Assembly: GCA_047626155.1 (NCBI GenBank)
Contig: JBLHRR010000078.1
Span: 1-24,906, forward strand
Direction: 5' to 3'
Source of the DNA: CALGLS01 sp047626155
GTDB taxonomy: Bacteria > Bacteroidota > Bacteroidia > Chitinophagales > Saprospiraceae
Length of the DNA stretch: 24,906 nucleotides
This document shows, one piece after another, positions 1 through 7,861 of this stretch (positions are counted from its first letter, which is position 1; every line of letters starts with the position of its first letter). A program made the position numbers and the translations under genes. Below the pieces are notes generated by a model. The model ran no database searches, was not told the DNA's origin, and was given only the letters and a program-made list of their open reading frames with translations.

Positions 1-19
1 AATTCATTTAGTAAAAAGG

Positions 20-2092
20 CTACTGCTTCACCAACTGCTTCGTAAATACTTTATCCCCATTCTGCAAAACAACAAATAAAATCCCAGGAGCCACTTTACT
101 TAAATCAAGGTTCAGTTCATTTCTCCCATTCGTAAAATCTGTTGCAGGGAGAAGGATGATTTTCCCATTGACATCGGTCAGGCTTATTTCCAAATCAGTA
201 GCATCTTCAATTTCAAAAGACAAGCGTACCTCATTCTTTGCCGGGTTCGGACTCATCTCGAATGATTCAACTGCTAAAGTTTGCCGCGCTGCTTTTCCTG
301 TTTTATCCTTACAATCTGCCGCAGGATCTAATTTAAATTTAACGGGCAAATTGAATTTCACATTTACCTGCTTACCTCTTTGTTTTCCTGGAATCCATTG
401 CTCCTCCATTTCGTTCATTTTTTCTACAACATCCAAAACCGCTTCATCCAAACCATGTCCTTTTGATCTTAGGATTTCCGGATTCATAACTTCCCCCTTT
501 TTATTGATAACAAAACGAACAACCACCATTCCTTCCGCTCCAGCATCCTGTGCTTCTTTCGGGTATTTGACATTCATGTAAATGAATTGCAACATTTTCT
601 GTCGACTACATTCTTTACGTTCCTCCATATCCGCCACTTCTTCACAACCAGGGAAACGCGGCATATCTTCAACTACGGTAAAGATATCTTCTTCGGAGCA
701 TAGCTCTTCCTCCGTTATAGCTTTAGGGGCTTTGGGATCCTCTTCCTTTTTCACTTTCTCTATCGAAGCTCTTTCGCCCCCATCTAGTTTAAATTTGACA
801 GGCAGATTATAATAAACATCTACGCTCACCCCTCTTTGTTTCCCTGGAATCCAAACAGGCATTTTATTAACCACACACAATACTTCTTCATCACATCCTC
901 CACCGATGGTTCGGAGCATTTCTGCTTTTTGTACTTTTCCATTTTTCTTGATAACAAATCGAACAACAGCCATTCCCTCTGTTCCTGCCTTTCGGGCAGC
1001 GGCCGGGTACTTAATGTTAGAATATACAAACTCTAGCATTTTCTGTTTGCTACATTTTAGTCGCTCTTCCTTATCCTCTACATCCTCACAACCTGGGAAG
1101 CGGGGCATTTCTTCTACAACCGAAAAGATCTCGCCATTTTCTTCTTTCATAACAGACTCTGCACGTTCTATATTTGCTTCAGGAATTTCATTCCGCTCAG
1201 GACTCACTTGTGCGGTAAGTTCTGTTTTTGACAATACTGTAAATAAGCAGATAAACATAGGGATTACCAGAAGGTACTTCCAACGGGCAGTGTCGGTAGA
1301 TTGATTTTTAGTCATCATTTGAATACGTTTTTTAAGTTGTGAATGAATAAAATTATTGGCCATCGCAATACTCTTTCCTTGCTGGAATTGTTGTAATAGC
1401 AATTGACCATATTGTTTTTTAGTTGTCTTTTGTAATACCCTTTCATCAGCTAGATATTCGTGGACATTACGAATGGATCTGCGATAGCAATAGATAAGCG
1501 GACTACACCAAAAGAGGATGGTCAGTACTTCCAGTAAGATGACATCCACGCTATGGTGCTCGTCAATATGTACCAACTCATGACGGGTAATGCTATCCAA
1601 TTCCTCTTGACTGTATTTCGCGGAAGCGCTGATAAATAAGAAATGGAAAAATGAAAAAGGCAAGTGGATCGCTTTGTTCTGCAGCAAAACATAGCTTCCT
1701 TTTTTTTCTGAATTGCTGCTTCGATAATGTTTGTAAATCTGTAATAGGCCGTAAAAAAATCGCACACTCATCAACAAAACACCCAGCCCATAAATCCACA
1801 ACAACAGCTCCTGAACCGCAATACTTTCAGATAAGGGACTTGCTACTACCGTCGCAATCTCCGCTTCTACATGATGCACCGTAACGGTAACCGTCTCCAA
1901 ATAAGTCAATTGCTCCTCTTCCATTTTAACTGCAATTGGCATTTCTGCAAAAGGAATACACAATCCTAACAATAAGGTTGCTACTAAGTACCAGCGATTG
2001 TTTTGAAAAAAAGTTTCCTTACTTAGCCACAAGGCATAAAGCAAATAGAACCCCAACCAACAGAGGCTTACTTCGAGTAGGTAATTCATCAT
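20..2092 (-). CDS. M56 (BlaR1-like) membrane metallopeptidase with two TonB C-terminal domains and a T9SS-type tail
   Basis: A 690-residue protein. The N-terminal ~290 residues hold several hydrophobic helices (about 4-22, 33-50, 93-115, 185-203, 272-288) around a zinc-protease HELVH motif at 171-175, followed by HEYLADE at 211-217, the usual M56 pattern. After the last helix come two near-identical TonB C-terminal-like domains, about 325-437 and 473-589, each opening with EMPRFPGCE or DMPRFPGCE and ending NLPVKFKLD. Residues ~610-690 look like a T9SS type A sorting domain (MSPNPAKN, then PGILFVVLQNG and a KQLVKQ end). M56 proteins sense periplasmic signals and cleave a partner repressor in the cytosol; that role here is inferred from the family and from the BlaI-type gene ending 2 nt upstream. 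A T9SS tail on an inner-membrane protein is odd. The fold call is firm; the signal is unknown. Confidence 0.9.
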   Translation of the reverse strand: MMNYLLEVSLCWLGFYLLYALWLSKETFFQNNRWYLVATLLLGLCIPFAEMPIAVKMEEEQLTYLETVTVTVHHVEAEIATVVASPLSESIAVQELLLWIYGLGVLLMSVRFFYGLLQIYKHYRSSNSEKKGSYVLLQNKAIHLPFSFFHFLFISASAKYSQEELDSITRHELVHIDEHHSVDVILLEVLTILFWCSPLIYCYRRSIRNVHEYLADERVLQKTTKKQYGQLLLQQFQQGKSIAMANNFIHSQLKKRIQMMTKNQSTDTARWKYLLVIPMFICLFTVLSKTELTAQVSPERNEIPEANIERAESVMKEENGEIFSVVEEMPRFPGCEDVEDKEERLKCSKQKMLEFVYSNIKYPAAARKAGTEGMAVVRFVIKKNGKVQKAEMLRTIGGGCDEEVLCVVNKMPVWIPGKQRGVSVDVYYNLPVKFKLDGGERASIEKVKKEEDPKAPKAITEEELCSEEDIFTVVEDMPRFPGCEEVADMEERKECSRQKMLQFIYMNVKYPKEAQDAGAEGMVVVRFVINKKGEVMNPEILRSKGHGLDEAVLDVVEKMNEMEEQWIPGKQRGKQVNVKFNLPVKFKLDPAADCKDKTGKAARQTLAVESFEMSPNPAKNEVRLSFEIEDATDLEISLTDVNGKIILLPATDFTNGRNELNLDLSKVAPGILFVVLQNGDKVFTKQLVKQ
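326..676 (-). repeat. Second copy of an internal TonB-domain duplication
   Basis: This encodes residues ~473-589 of the M56 protein and is a divergent direct repeat of 782-1120. Both copies share PRFPGCE, EGM.VVRFVI, WIPGKQRG and NLPVKFKLD blocks. The similarity points to an intragenic tandem duplication. Confidence 0.8.
782..1120 (-). repeat. First copy of an internal TonB-domain duplication
   Basis: This encodes residues ~325-437 of the M56 protein. It aligns almost end to end with the second copy at 326-676, which carries a few extra residues before WIPGKQRG. Confidence 0.8.
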
Positions 2093-2094
2093 GG

Positions 2095-2463
2095 TTACTT
2101 AGTTTTAGCGTCGTTTTCTTTTTCGTTGATCAGCTCTGTTAATGCTTCGATATCCATCTCTTTTTCATCGACCATAAAAGAGACTAAGCTATTCATGGAA
2201 CCTCCGAAGTAATCACTGACCAAGTCCTTCAGTGTTTTTTTACTATAGTCGTCTTTGGTGATAGTCGGAAAGTACTCATGCGTACGCCCATAGGCTTTAT
2301 GGCCTACAAAGTCTTTCTTTTCTAAGATGCGAACAATGGAAGAAATGGTGCTATGCGGTGGTTTGGGCTTCCCCAATTCTTCCAAGATATCACTAACCGT
2401 ACAGCGTTCGAGGCGCCAAATAATTTGCATGAGGTCTTCTTCTGCTTTTGTTAATTTCTTCAT
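2095..2463 (-). CDS. BlaI/MecI/CopY-family transcriptional repressor
   Basis: A 122-residue winged-helix protein of the usual BlaI length. The N-terminal half (LTKAEEDLMQIIW, then TVSDILEELG and HSTISSIVRILEKK) is the DNA-binding domain of the family. The C-terminal part, containing NSLVSFMVDE, corresponds to the dimerisation region where BlaR1-type proteases cleave their repressor. The stop codon lies 2 nt before the start of the M56 gene, so the two are almost surely co-transcribed and form a sensor-protease/repressor pair. In Bacteroidota such pairs are common and often not linked to beta-lactam resistance; no beta-lactamase lies nearby. I could not find a convincing TACA/TGTA operator upstream. 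Confidence 0.92.
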   Translation of the reverse strand: MKKLTKAEEDLMQIIWRLERCTVSDILEELGKPKPPHSTISSIVRILEKKDFVGHKAYGRTHEYFPTITKDDYSKKTLKDLVSDYFGGSMNSLVSFMVDEKEMDIEALTELINEKENDAKTK

Positions 2464-2560
2464 TTTTATCTACTTATTATTAATGCCTGATAAATTATTT
2501 TACACTTCCTACAAATCATTTTTGCCCCAACTAGTACTCTGAACATATAGTAAGAATTCG

Positions 2561-2587
2561 TAGCGCCTTCTTTGCGTCGTTGCGGTT
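2561..2587. repeat. Short dispersed TTTGCG-type repeat at a gene 3' end
   Basis: The stretch contains CTTTGCGTC joined directly to GTTGCGGTT and touches the stop codon of the TPR gene ending at 2586. The same two halves occur at 3989-3996 and 4022-4029, there split by 25 nt. Repeats of this kind are scattered in many Bacteroidota intergenic regions (general knowledge, not checked here). Confidence 0.45.
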
Positions 2588-3779
2588 ACCTCCGAGTCTG
2601 ATGAATAACTTCTTTCAACTGAGCAACCCGTTTTCGACTGTAGTCTTGATGTTTTTTATCGCCCGTAGCCAGATATCTTTTATATTGACGAACGGCCATT
2701 GCTTTGTCTTTATAAAATAAATCCGTATTCCGGGCGATGTAAAAAAGGTAGATTGGTTTTTTGGAGTGCGCGTAGGCTTCTTCATATAAGTCCAGCGCCT
2801 TCTTATATTCTTTCTTCCTATCGTAATGGACGGCTAGTTCTTCGTAGTAAGTACTTGTCTTCTGAGAAATAGCCAGCTCAATCGCTTTTTCCAAATGAGT
2901 CATGCTTTTCTCTACATCCCCTTTTTCGTCGTAAGCAATAGATAAATAATGATGCGTATGTTCTGAGTCTTTGCTCAGACTCACCAATCTTTTTAATTGA
3001 TAAATTCCTTTATCCAAACTATCCAATTGAAGGTAAGCAACCCCAAGTATCATTTGGTAATAGGCATTAGAATCTTCTTGCGCTTGTGTTTTTTCCAACA
3101 GTGTAGTTACATTTTCATAACTTTTCTGCTTATGTTGAATTCGGGCAGCGGTATATAACAATTGGATATTATTTTCTGACAGCTCCAAACCCCTATCAAC
3201 CATCATTTCCGCATATTCCAAAGACTCCATTTGCGTGTAAAGGTTTGCTAGTTCATTTATGACTACTAGGTCTTTCTCGTTCAGATTATGAGCTTGATTG
3301 AAATAAGCCATGGCTTGCAGTGGCTGCTTAGTTTTAATCGAGTTGAAACCATTCAATCGATAATAATAACTATTGGTACTGTCTATTTGAATCAGTTCAC
3401 GGTAGTACTCTTGCGCGGCGGCGTAGTTTAATTCCTTCTCGTAGAGGTAGCCCAGGTTGCTGATGGCCATGACGTAGTTCGAATCTTTTTTCAAAACTTC
3501 CTTGAAATAAATTTTTGACTCCGCATAATTTCCCGACTGCAAATAACACCAGGCTAGTTTTGACAAATATTCCAGATTATTCGGTTCGTTTCGCTGACAT
3601 TCATAAAAGTGATCGGCGGCTTTGTCATATTGGAAAGCACTAATAGCAGCCAAGCCTTTTTGATATTCAGCTTCAGTATCAAAAGTAAAACCGCGATCTA
3701 TCAGAATGGAATCCTGAGCCTCTAAGCTCAAAAAGGAAAGAAAAAGGAGTAAATAGGATAGCGTTTTTTTCGTCATCAT
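2586..3779 (-). CDS. Secreted tetratricopeptide repeat protein
   Basis: A 397-residue protein with a signal peptide (MMTKK, hydrophobic LSYLLLFLSFLSL, predicted cleavage after EAQ near residue 22). The rest is a solenoid of roughly nine or ten TPR units from ~40 to ~380, for example FQYDKAADHFYECQRNEPNN, NYAESKIYFKEVLKKD and YKKALDLYEEAYA. There is no catalytic domain. Such proteins are usually periplasmic or outer-membrane scaffolds; the partner cannot be read from the sequence. It is a single gene with its own promoter, a near-consensus TTG-N20-TATCTTTG at 3815-3845, and a perfect palindrome just upstream. Two adjacent ATG codons are possible starts. Confidence 0.85.
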   Translation of the reverse strand: MMTKKTLSYLLLFLSFLSLEAQDSILIDRGFTFDTEAEYQKGLAAISAFQYDKAADHFYECQRNEPNNLEYLSKLAWCYLQSGNYAESKIYFKEVLKKDSNYVMAISNLGYLYEKELNYAAAQEYYRELIQIDSTNSYYYRLNGFNSIKTKQPLQAMAYFNQAHNLNEKDLVVINELANLYTQMESLEYAEMMVDRGLELSENNIQLLYTAARIQHKQKSYENVTTLLEKTQAQEDSNAYYQMILGVAYLQLDSLDKGIYQLKRLVSLSKDSEHTHHYLSIAYDEKGDVEKSMTHLEKAIELAISQKTSTYYEELAVHYDRKKEYKKALDLYEEAYAHSKKPIYLFYIARNTDLFYKDKAMAVRQYKRYLATGDKKHQDYSRKRVAQLKEVIHQTRR

Positions 3780-3814
3780 TTTGGATTAGGCATGCTTATG
3801 TAATGCCTGTAGGC

Positions 3815-3845
3815 CAAAGATATAACGAATACTTCAGTTAATCAA
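3815..3845 (-). promoter_or_regulatory. Bacteroidota-type promoter of the TPR gene
   Basis: Read on the minus strand, a TTG (3843-3845) is followed by 20 nt and then TATCTTTG (3815-3822), matching the TTG-N19-21-TAnnTTTG consensus exactly. The start codon lies ~36 nt downstream. This is the clearest promoter match in the window. Confidence 0.7.
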
Positions 3846-3855
3846 CTTATTAATA

Positions 3856-3887
3856 GGCTTTATAACGTAAAGGTACGTTATAAAGCG
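3856..3887. promoter_or_regulatory. Perfect 13-bp palindrome upstream of a promoter, operator candidate
   Basis: GCTTTATAACGTA at 3857-3869 is matched exactly by its reverse complement at 3874-3886, leaving an AAGG loop. It ends 11 nt upstream of the -33 element of the TPR promoter. No T tract follows on either strand, so a regulator-binding site fits better than a terminator. Confidence 0.5.
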
Positions 3888-3967
3888 AAATCATTTAAAT
3901 ATCCTTAATTATATGTTCCTTTTATAGTAGTATAATCCGATGGGACTCGCTCAAACCGCAGAAAAAA

Positions 3968-4035
3968 CGTTGCGCTTTCGTTGCGCTCTTTGCGTCCCAT
4001 TCGACAAGCTCAGGGCAAGCAGTTGCGGTGAAAAG
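3968..4035. repeat. Dispersed repeat interrupted by a second short repeat
   Basis: TTTGCGTC (3989-3996) and GTTGCGGT (4022-4029) are the two halves that are contiguous at 2571-2586. They are separated here by 25 nt containing TCGACAAGCTCAGGGCAAGC, itself a motif type seen repeatedly in bacterial intergenic DNA. It lies just past the stop of the DUF5723 gene. Confidence 0.45.
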
Positions 4036-4039
4036 TTTC

Positions 4040-5482
4040 TTAAAAGTCATAGCACCTCACCTGCCCCTTCCCTCTGCGAGAACCGGAGCCTTTGAGCTTG
4101 AACGGATTCACCTTTAAGGCGAAGTAAAAATCCGTTCCGGTAAAGTTACTTTGTTCGAAGTAGGAACCCAGATTATCGGTTCCGATGGTAAGTAATCCAA
4201 GACGCGCAGCAAGTCCTAGGTGAACTTGCTCGTAATTTAAAACATTGATAGGCATCACTAAGCCAAACCAGCGACACTCTAAGCGAGGCGCCAATGCAAT
4301 TATATTGTTACGATCTACCCGGTGACGCCCGAGCGGTATCCGCTGAATGAATGCTGCTCCCAAATAGAAGTTATCTGTGAACGCATAGTCTGCGTGTAAA
4401 TTAAGGGCAGCGGGTAGCCAAATATTGAAACGGCTCTTTTTGAAAGCAGCAGTGGAGTCTCCCAAGGCTTCTGTGCTAAGCACATCTACAACGTCTATCG
4501 GGTTTGTTAAATTCTCATAATTGGAGAAAGCCAAATTAAACATTTCCTTTTTGTCGATCTGGTAACTTTCTGCATTTCTGGAAAAGGCTATGGTACCGAT
4601 ATCAACAATAGCCGCACCTGCCCGCCACTGGTATTTTTCCGGGCTACCTCCCACAATGAACTGTACCCCAATGTCCATTCCTGCGCCATAGCCATTAATA
4701 CCCAACATCGGATTATTATTGTTATAAATATCTGCATTGCTGGTGGTAAAACCAAATTCAGAATTTACATTAGCTATTTGAAGCGTGTCGGTTCCTCTTT
4801 TTGTAACATTAAAATCATTATTCACCGACCCAAAAACGGCTTCAAACCCTCCCAGCATTTTCAGTGTTCCGCCAACAGCCATAACGCCATACCAGGTATC
4901 TATTTTTTTGGCGGCGTTGAAACCCATTTCTCCCCAGGTCATCATCGCACCTTTAAATGGCGTTGCACTAATCTCCTCGTTTCTAGGAACGGCATCGTAG
5001 CGATAATAATCCAGGTTGACCGGAACTTTCCTTATTTGCCCAACTGTTCTAAATTGGGTAAATAAAGCAAATCCCCAACCGGAATCCAGATTCAACATCA
5101 TCGAAGGTCCCATAACAGAGATGGAACCGGATGCCCACTTTTTCTTTTTATTGGAAACGTAATCGAGTATTAATGGATTCTCTGGCATGTTCTCCAGATC
5201 TTCCAAAATTTCCGGACGTGGGCGGATGTCCCCAAAGCGGCGCATATCCAACAGACTTACATTTTCGATATAAGCATAACTGTTGTCAAGAAAACCCGCA
5301 AAAGAGATTAGGTTAACATCCCATTTATAAGGACTGGTAACGGGAAGAGATGGATTGAGCAGTACGCTATTGACTCCGGCATAATTGTCAAGCCGCAAAC
5401 CCAATTGCTCTTGAGCCAGGACGTTGGAAGTCCAGGCAGTCAAGAAAAGTAGTACGGGAAGTAAAAAGTGTATAGGTCTCAT
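4040..5482 (-). CDS. DUF5723-family outer-membrane protein
   Basis: A 480-residue protein with a clear signal peptide (MRPIHFLLPVLLFLTAWTSNVLA, cleavage before QEQLG). The mature start, QLGLRLDNYAGVNSVLLNPS, resembles the DUF5723 family, which is confined to Bacteroidota. The remainder has the alternating, aromatic-rich, glycine-rich pattern of a large beta barrel of the FadL/PorV type, with strand-like stretches such as GWGFALFTQFRTVG and NFYLGAAFIQRIPLG. The family has no firm biochemical role; cargo transport or T9SS-linked assembly are only possibilities. It lies 98 nt downstream of the small barrel gene in the same direction and may share its transcript. The C-terminus (RGKGQVRCYDF) is basic and less barrel-like. 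Confidence 0.7.
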   Translation of the reverse strand: MRPIHFLLPVLLFLTAWTSNVLAQEQLGLRLDNYAGVNSVLLNPSLPVTSPYKWDVNLISFAGFLDNSYAYIENVSLLDMRRFGDIRPRPEILEDLENMPENPLILDYVSNKKKKWASGSISVMGPSMMLNLDSGWGFALFTQFRTVGQIRKVPVNLDYYRYDAVPRNEEISATPFKGAMMTWGEMGFNAAKKIDTWYGVMAVGGTLKMLGGFEAVFGSVNNDFNVTKRGTDTLQIANVNSEFGFTTSNADIYNNNNPMLGINGYGAGMDIGVQFIVGGSPEKYQWRAGAAIVDIGTIAFSRNAESYQIDKKEMFNLAFSNYENLTNPIDVVDVLSTEALGDSTAAFKKSRFNIWLPAALNLHADYAFTDNFYLGAAFIQRIPLGRHRVDRNNIIALAPRLECRWFGLVMPINVLNYEQVHLGLAARLGLLTIGTDNLGSYFEQSNFTGTDFYFALKVNPFKLKGSGSRRGKGQVRCYDF

Positions 5483-5580
5483 AATATGGCAACGTCAATT
5501 CTGCCCGCGAAAGAGATGCTTCCAGGGCTTGAATCAAATTTGCAATAATCGTGCTAAGGGTTTCCTAAAGAGGAAAGGCA

Positions 5581-6342
5581 TTAGTCGATGTATTCTACCA
5601 GTCGAAGAAGGCGGATACCGATGCTGAGTTCGAGGGTCGTGTTTCTAACCAATTGCTCGGAATAAGTATTGGTATTTGAATTTGTAGAACCATTGTTAAA
5701 TATTCTCGGTATACCTGCCTGCTGCTGATATTGCTGGCTAATATCCGGGTTTACAGAAAACTCGATCAACATACCTACCCTTTCTGCGAATTCGAATTCC
5801 ACTCCTCCTCCCAAAATCATCCCATAGTTCCAGTCCCGAGTAAAATCGTCAAATACATCGAAAGGACATTCTCGTTCACTAGTTGTAAAGCCATTGTCTC
5901 TTACATCGGTGTAATTACACAAATTGGTATTTAAGGTGTACTCTCCTCTAATCCCCAGCATATAGTAAGCAAATGTTTGAGGAGCTACTTCATATCGCTG
6001 TTTCGCTCCAACAGCAAGGGAGATATTATTGAACTCAAACTTCCTAGTCACTCTTCCTTGATTTCCACCGTTAATATTTATAATATTAAACCGAACAGCA
6101 GACCCACGTACATGGTAACCTGACTGTGCAAAAACGGAAAATTTCTTATCCACAGGTAAAGTCTCGATATACAAAGCCCCTTGATAAGAAAACAATGGGT
6201 CCTTTTCAAAGTTATTCCACTTTTGCAAACCAATACTTAGCCCGCCTTTAGCACCATAAACAAAGCCGCCATAATCCTGTGCCTGTAAGCACACTGTTGT
6301 AAAAATAGCAATCAACATACATACTATTATTCTTTTCATCAT
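5581..6342 (-). CDS. Outer-membrane beta-barrel protein (PorT/OmpA-barrel-like)
   Basis: A 253-residue protein. An N-terminal signal peptide (MMKRIIVCMLIAIFTTVCLQAQ) is followed by GGFVYGAKGGLSIGLQKW, the typical opening of small Bacteroidota barrels in the PorT-family outer-membrane group. Repeated amphipathic strands follow (SVFAQSGYHVRG, NNISLAVGAKQRYEV, TFAYYMLGIRGEY, GMILGGGVEFEF), ending TTLELSIGIRLLRLVEYID. Two cysteines near 140 and 157 might form a loop disulphide. It starts 12 nt after the LysM glucosaminidase gene, so they are probably an operon. The role is unknown: a structural barrel or porin-like protein is likely, an enzyme unlikely. Confidence 0.75.
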   Translation of the reverse strand: MMKRIIVCMLIAIFTTVCLQAQDYGGFVYGAKGGLSIGLQKWNNFEKDPLFSYQGALYIETLPVDKKFSVFAQSGYHVRGSAVRFNIININGGNQGRVTRKFEFNNISLAVGAKQRYEVAPQTFAYYMLGIRGEYTLNTNLCNYTDVRDNGFTTSERECPFDVFDDFTRDWNYGMILGGGVEFEFAERVGMLIEFSVNPDISQQYQQQAGIPRIFNNGSTNSNTNTYSEQLVRNTTLELSIGIRLLRLVEYID

Positions 6343-6354
6343 TTTGTTATCTTA

Positions 6355-7650
6355 TTATTTTATTCTTAATCGTTGGCCAACACTGATAATATTCACAGCC
6401 AATTTGTTCAAGTGTTTAACCTTGTCTACCGTAGTATTGTAGCGTCGCGCAATTCCATAAAGTGTTTCTCCTTTAACTACCACATGAAAGCGAGGACCAG
6501 CAGGTACAGGATTTCCTGTACCTCCACTATTTACTTCTTCTTTGTCCTCTTCAAAAATCTCCTCTTGTATCGTATCAAAATCTTCTGATTCATCTTCATC
6601 CAAATCTATGGTTTCCGAATTATCCATAAATCCACCGTTATCATTTTCTTCTTCTAACAATAGTTCTTCTTCTTTAGACGTATCCCGTAATTTGGGTTTC
6701 TTCTTTGATTTAAACCAACCTCGCAATTTAATTCTTTGCCCCACCGCAGATTGTTCTCCTTCTTCCATTCTGTTTCGCTTCAACAATTTTCTTAGCTTCA
6801 CTCCGTATCGTTGAGACAAATCAAAGATCGTTTCTCCCGTTTTCACTTGATGGTATTTCTTGTCCTTACCCCGGTAACCATTCCGCTTTCTTTTCAAAAA
6901 TACGCGGCTGTCCTTTTTCGGTACATCCGTTTGCGCATTAATTTTTTCATTATATTTCAACAATCTTTTGGCAGAAAGCTCCTCATTGAGTGCAATGTCG
7001 CGAATGGTTTGTGCTCCATCTGCCAGAACGACTTCTGTCCCGTTTACCTTGATGCGTCTATTGTTGCTTAGAATCTGATCGTCCGGATCTGGCCTTGTAC
7101 CACCCGGAGTCATTCGGTCGTATTGATTCAGTTGATGTCTTTCAATGAGACTGATGAGTTTATCTGCATAGGTAGGACTGGTGGCATAGCCTGCCTTTTT
7201 CAACCCTCTAGCCCAAGCTTTGTAATCAGTAGGGTCGAGTTGAAATAAAAATCCATAACGGTATTTCTTTCTAGGATCATTTAAAAACTCGGAATGGGCG
7301 ATATAACTATCCTTCACTTTTCTATATACCCGGAAACAAGATTTGATCAAACGACCATTTGCGTCATAATCATCGTCTTCCAAATAATACGTTTTACCCG
7401 TCCAAGCGAAGCCACACTTCATTCCAAAATGATTCTTGGCTTTCTTTGCCAAGGTACTTCTTCCGGAGTTGGATTCCAAGATTCCTTGCGCCAATTTGAT
7501 ACTGGCCGGTACTCCTGTCCGATCCATTTCTTTTATGGCGAGGTCTTTATATTTTTTAATATACGCTTGCTGTGGATCACTTTGTCCCTGAACTACTACG
7601 AAAGTTAAAGTCAGGATGCCGATTAAAATTAATAATTTCTTTAATACCAT
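6355..7650 (-). CDS. Secreted glucosaminidase with LysM peptidoglycan-binding domains
   Basis: This enzyme is predicted to cleave beta-1,4 bonds next to N-acetylglucosamine in peptidoglycan. I chose the internal ATG at 7650, giving 431 residues, because it puts the signal peptide MVLKKLLILIGILTLTFVVV at the N-terminus; an upstream in-frame ATG at 7680 adds ten charged residues. Residues ~25-180 are the glucosaminidase domain, with the likely catalytic Glu59 in QGILESNSGRS, then KNHFGMKC and KKAGYATSPTYADKL. LysM domains lie at ~266-310 and ~387-431, and a weak third LysM-like stretch at ~197-252. A very acidic linker (~325-372) separates the last two. The domain order is typical of Bacteroidota cell-wall hydrolases involved in daughter-cell separation or remodelling. 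Confidence 0.9.
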   Translation of the reverse strand: MVLKKLLILIGILTLTFVVVQGQSDPQQAYIKKYKDLAIKEMDRTGVPASIKLAQGILESNSGRSTLAKKAKNHFGMKCGFAWTGKTYYLEDDDYDANGRLIKSCFRVYRKVKDSYIAHSEFLNDPRKKYRYGFLFQLDPTDYKAWARGLKKAGYATSPTYADKLISLIERHQLNQYDRMTPGGTRPDPDDQILSNNRRIKVNGTEVVLADGAQTIRDIALNEELSAKRLLKYNEKINAQTDVPKKDSRVFLKRKRNGYRGKDKKYHQVKTGETIFDLSQRYGVKLRKLLKRNRMEEGEQSAVGQRIKLRGWFKSKKKPKLRDTSKEEELLLEEENDNGGFMDNSETIDLDEDESEDFDTIQEEIFEEDKEEVNSGGTGNPVPAGPRFHVVVKGETLYGIARRYNTTVDKVKHLNKLAVNIISVGQRLRIK

Positions 7651-7682
7651 TAGATATGTTTTTTCTTCTTCAATTATCATAG

Positions 7683-7735
7683 CACAAAAAATAATTTCCG
7701 GATTTATACACTCCCTGTAATTTTTTGTTATTGCT
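7683..7735. repeat. Outward-facing inverted motif, copy A
   Basis: Read leftward, this region contains GAGTGTATAAAT and TTATTTTTTGTGC; read rightward, it contains TGTAATTTTTTGTTAT. The leftward half matches the corresponding part of copy B (16265-16296) at about 27 of 32 positions without gaps. It lies between the divergent LysM hydrolase and SH3 lipoprotein genes and may act as promoter DNA for the former. Confidence 0.45.
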
Positions 7736-7824
7736 TAGATCAAAGAATTTCTGGGTTTTTTCCATTATCCGCTACTTTTCCGCCGAAACTTAGGGAAGTT
7801 CCGCTTATACCATATTCTTTATAT

Positions 7825-7832
7825 TACATTTG
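7825..7832 (+). promoter_or_regulatory. Promoter -7 box of the SH3 lipoprotein gene
   Basis: TACATTTG matches TAnnTTTG exactly, 29 nt upstream of the start codon. No good TTG lies at the ideal distance, so only the -7 element is claimed. Confidence 0.5.
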
Positions 7833-7861
7833 CAAAACTTTAATATCAAATATCAAGCCTT

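Noticed and set aside
2464..2560. BlaI operator upstream of the repressor gene
   Set aside because: TACA occurs twice as a direct rather than inverted repeat, and no TACAnnTGTA-type palindrome or consensus -7 box was found.
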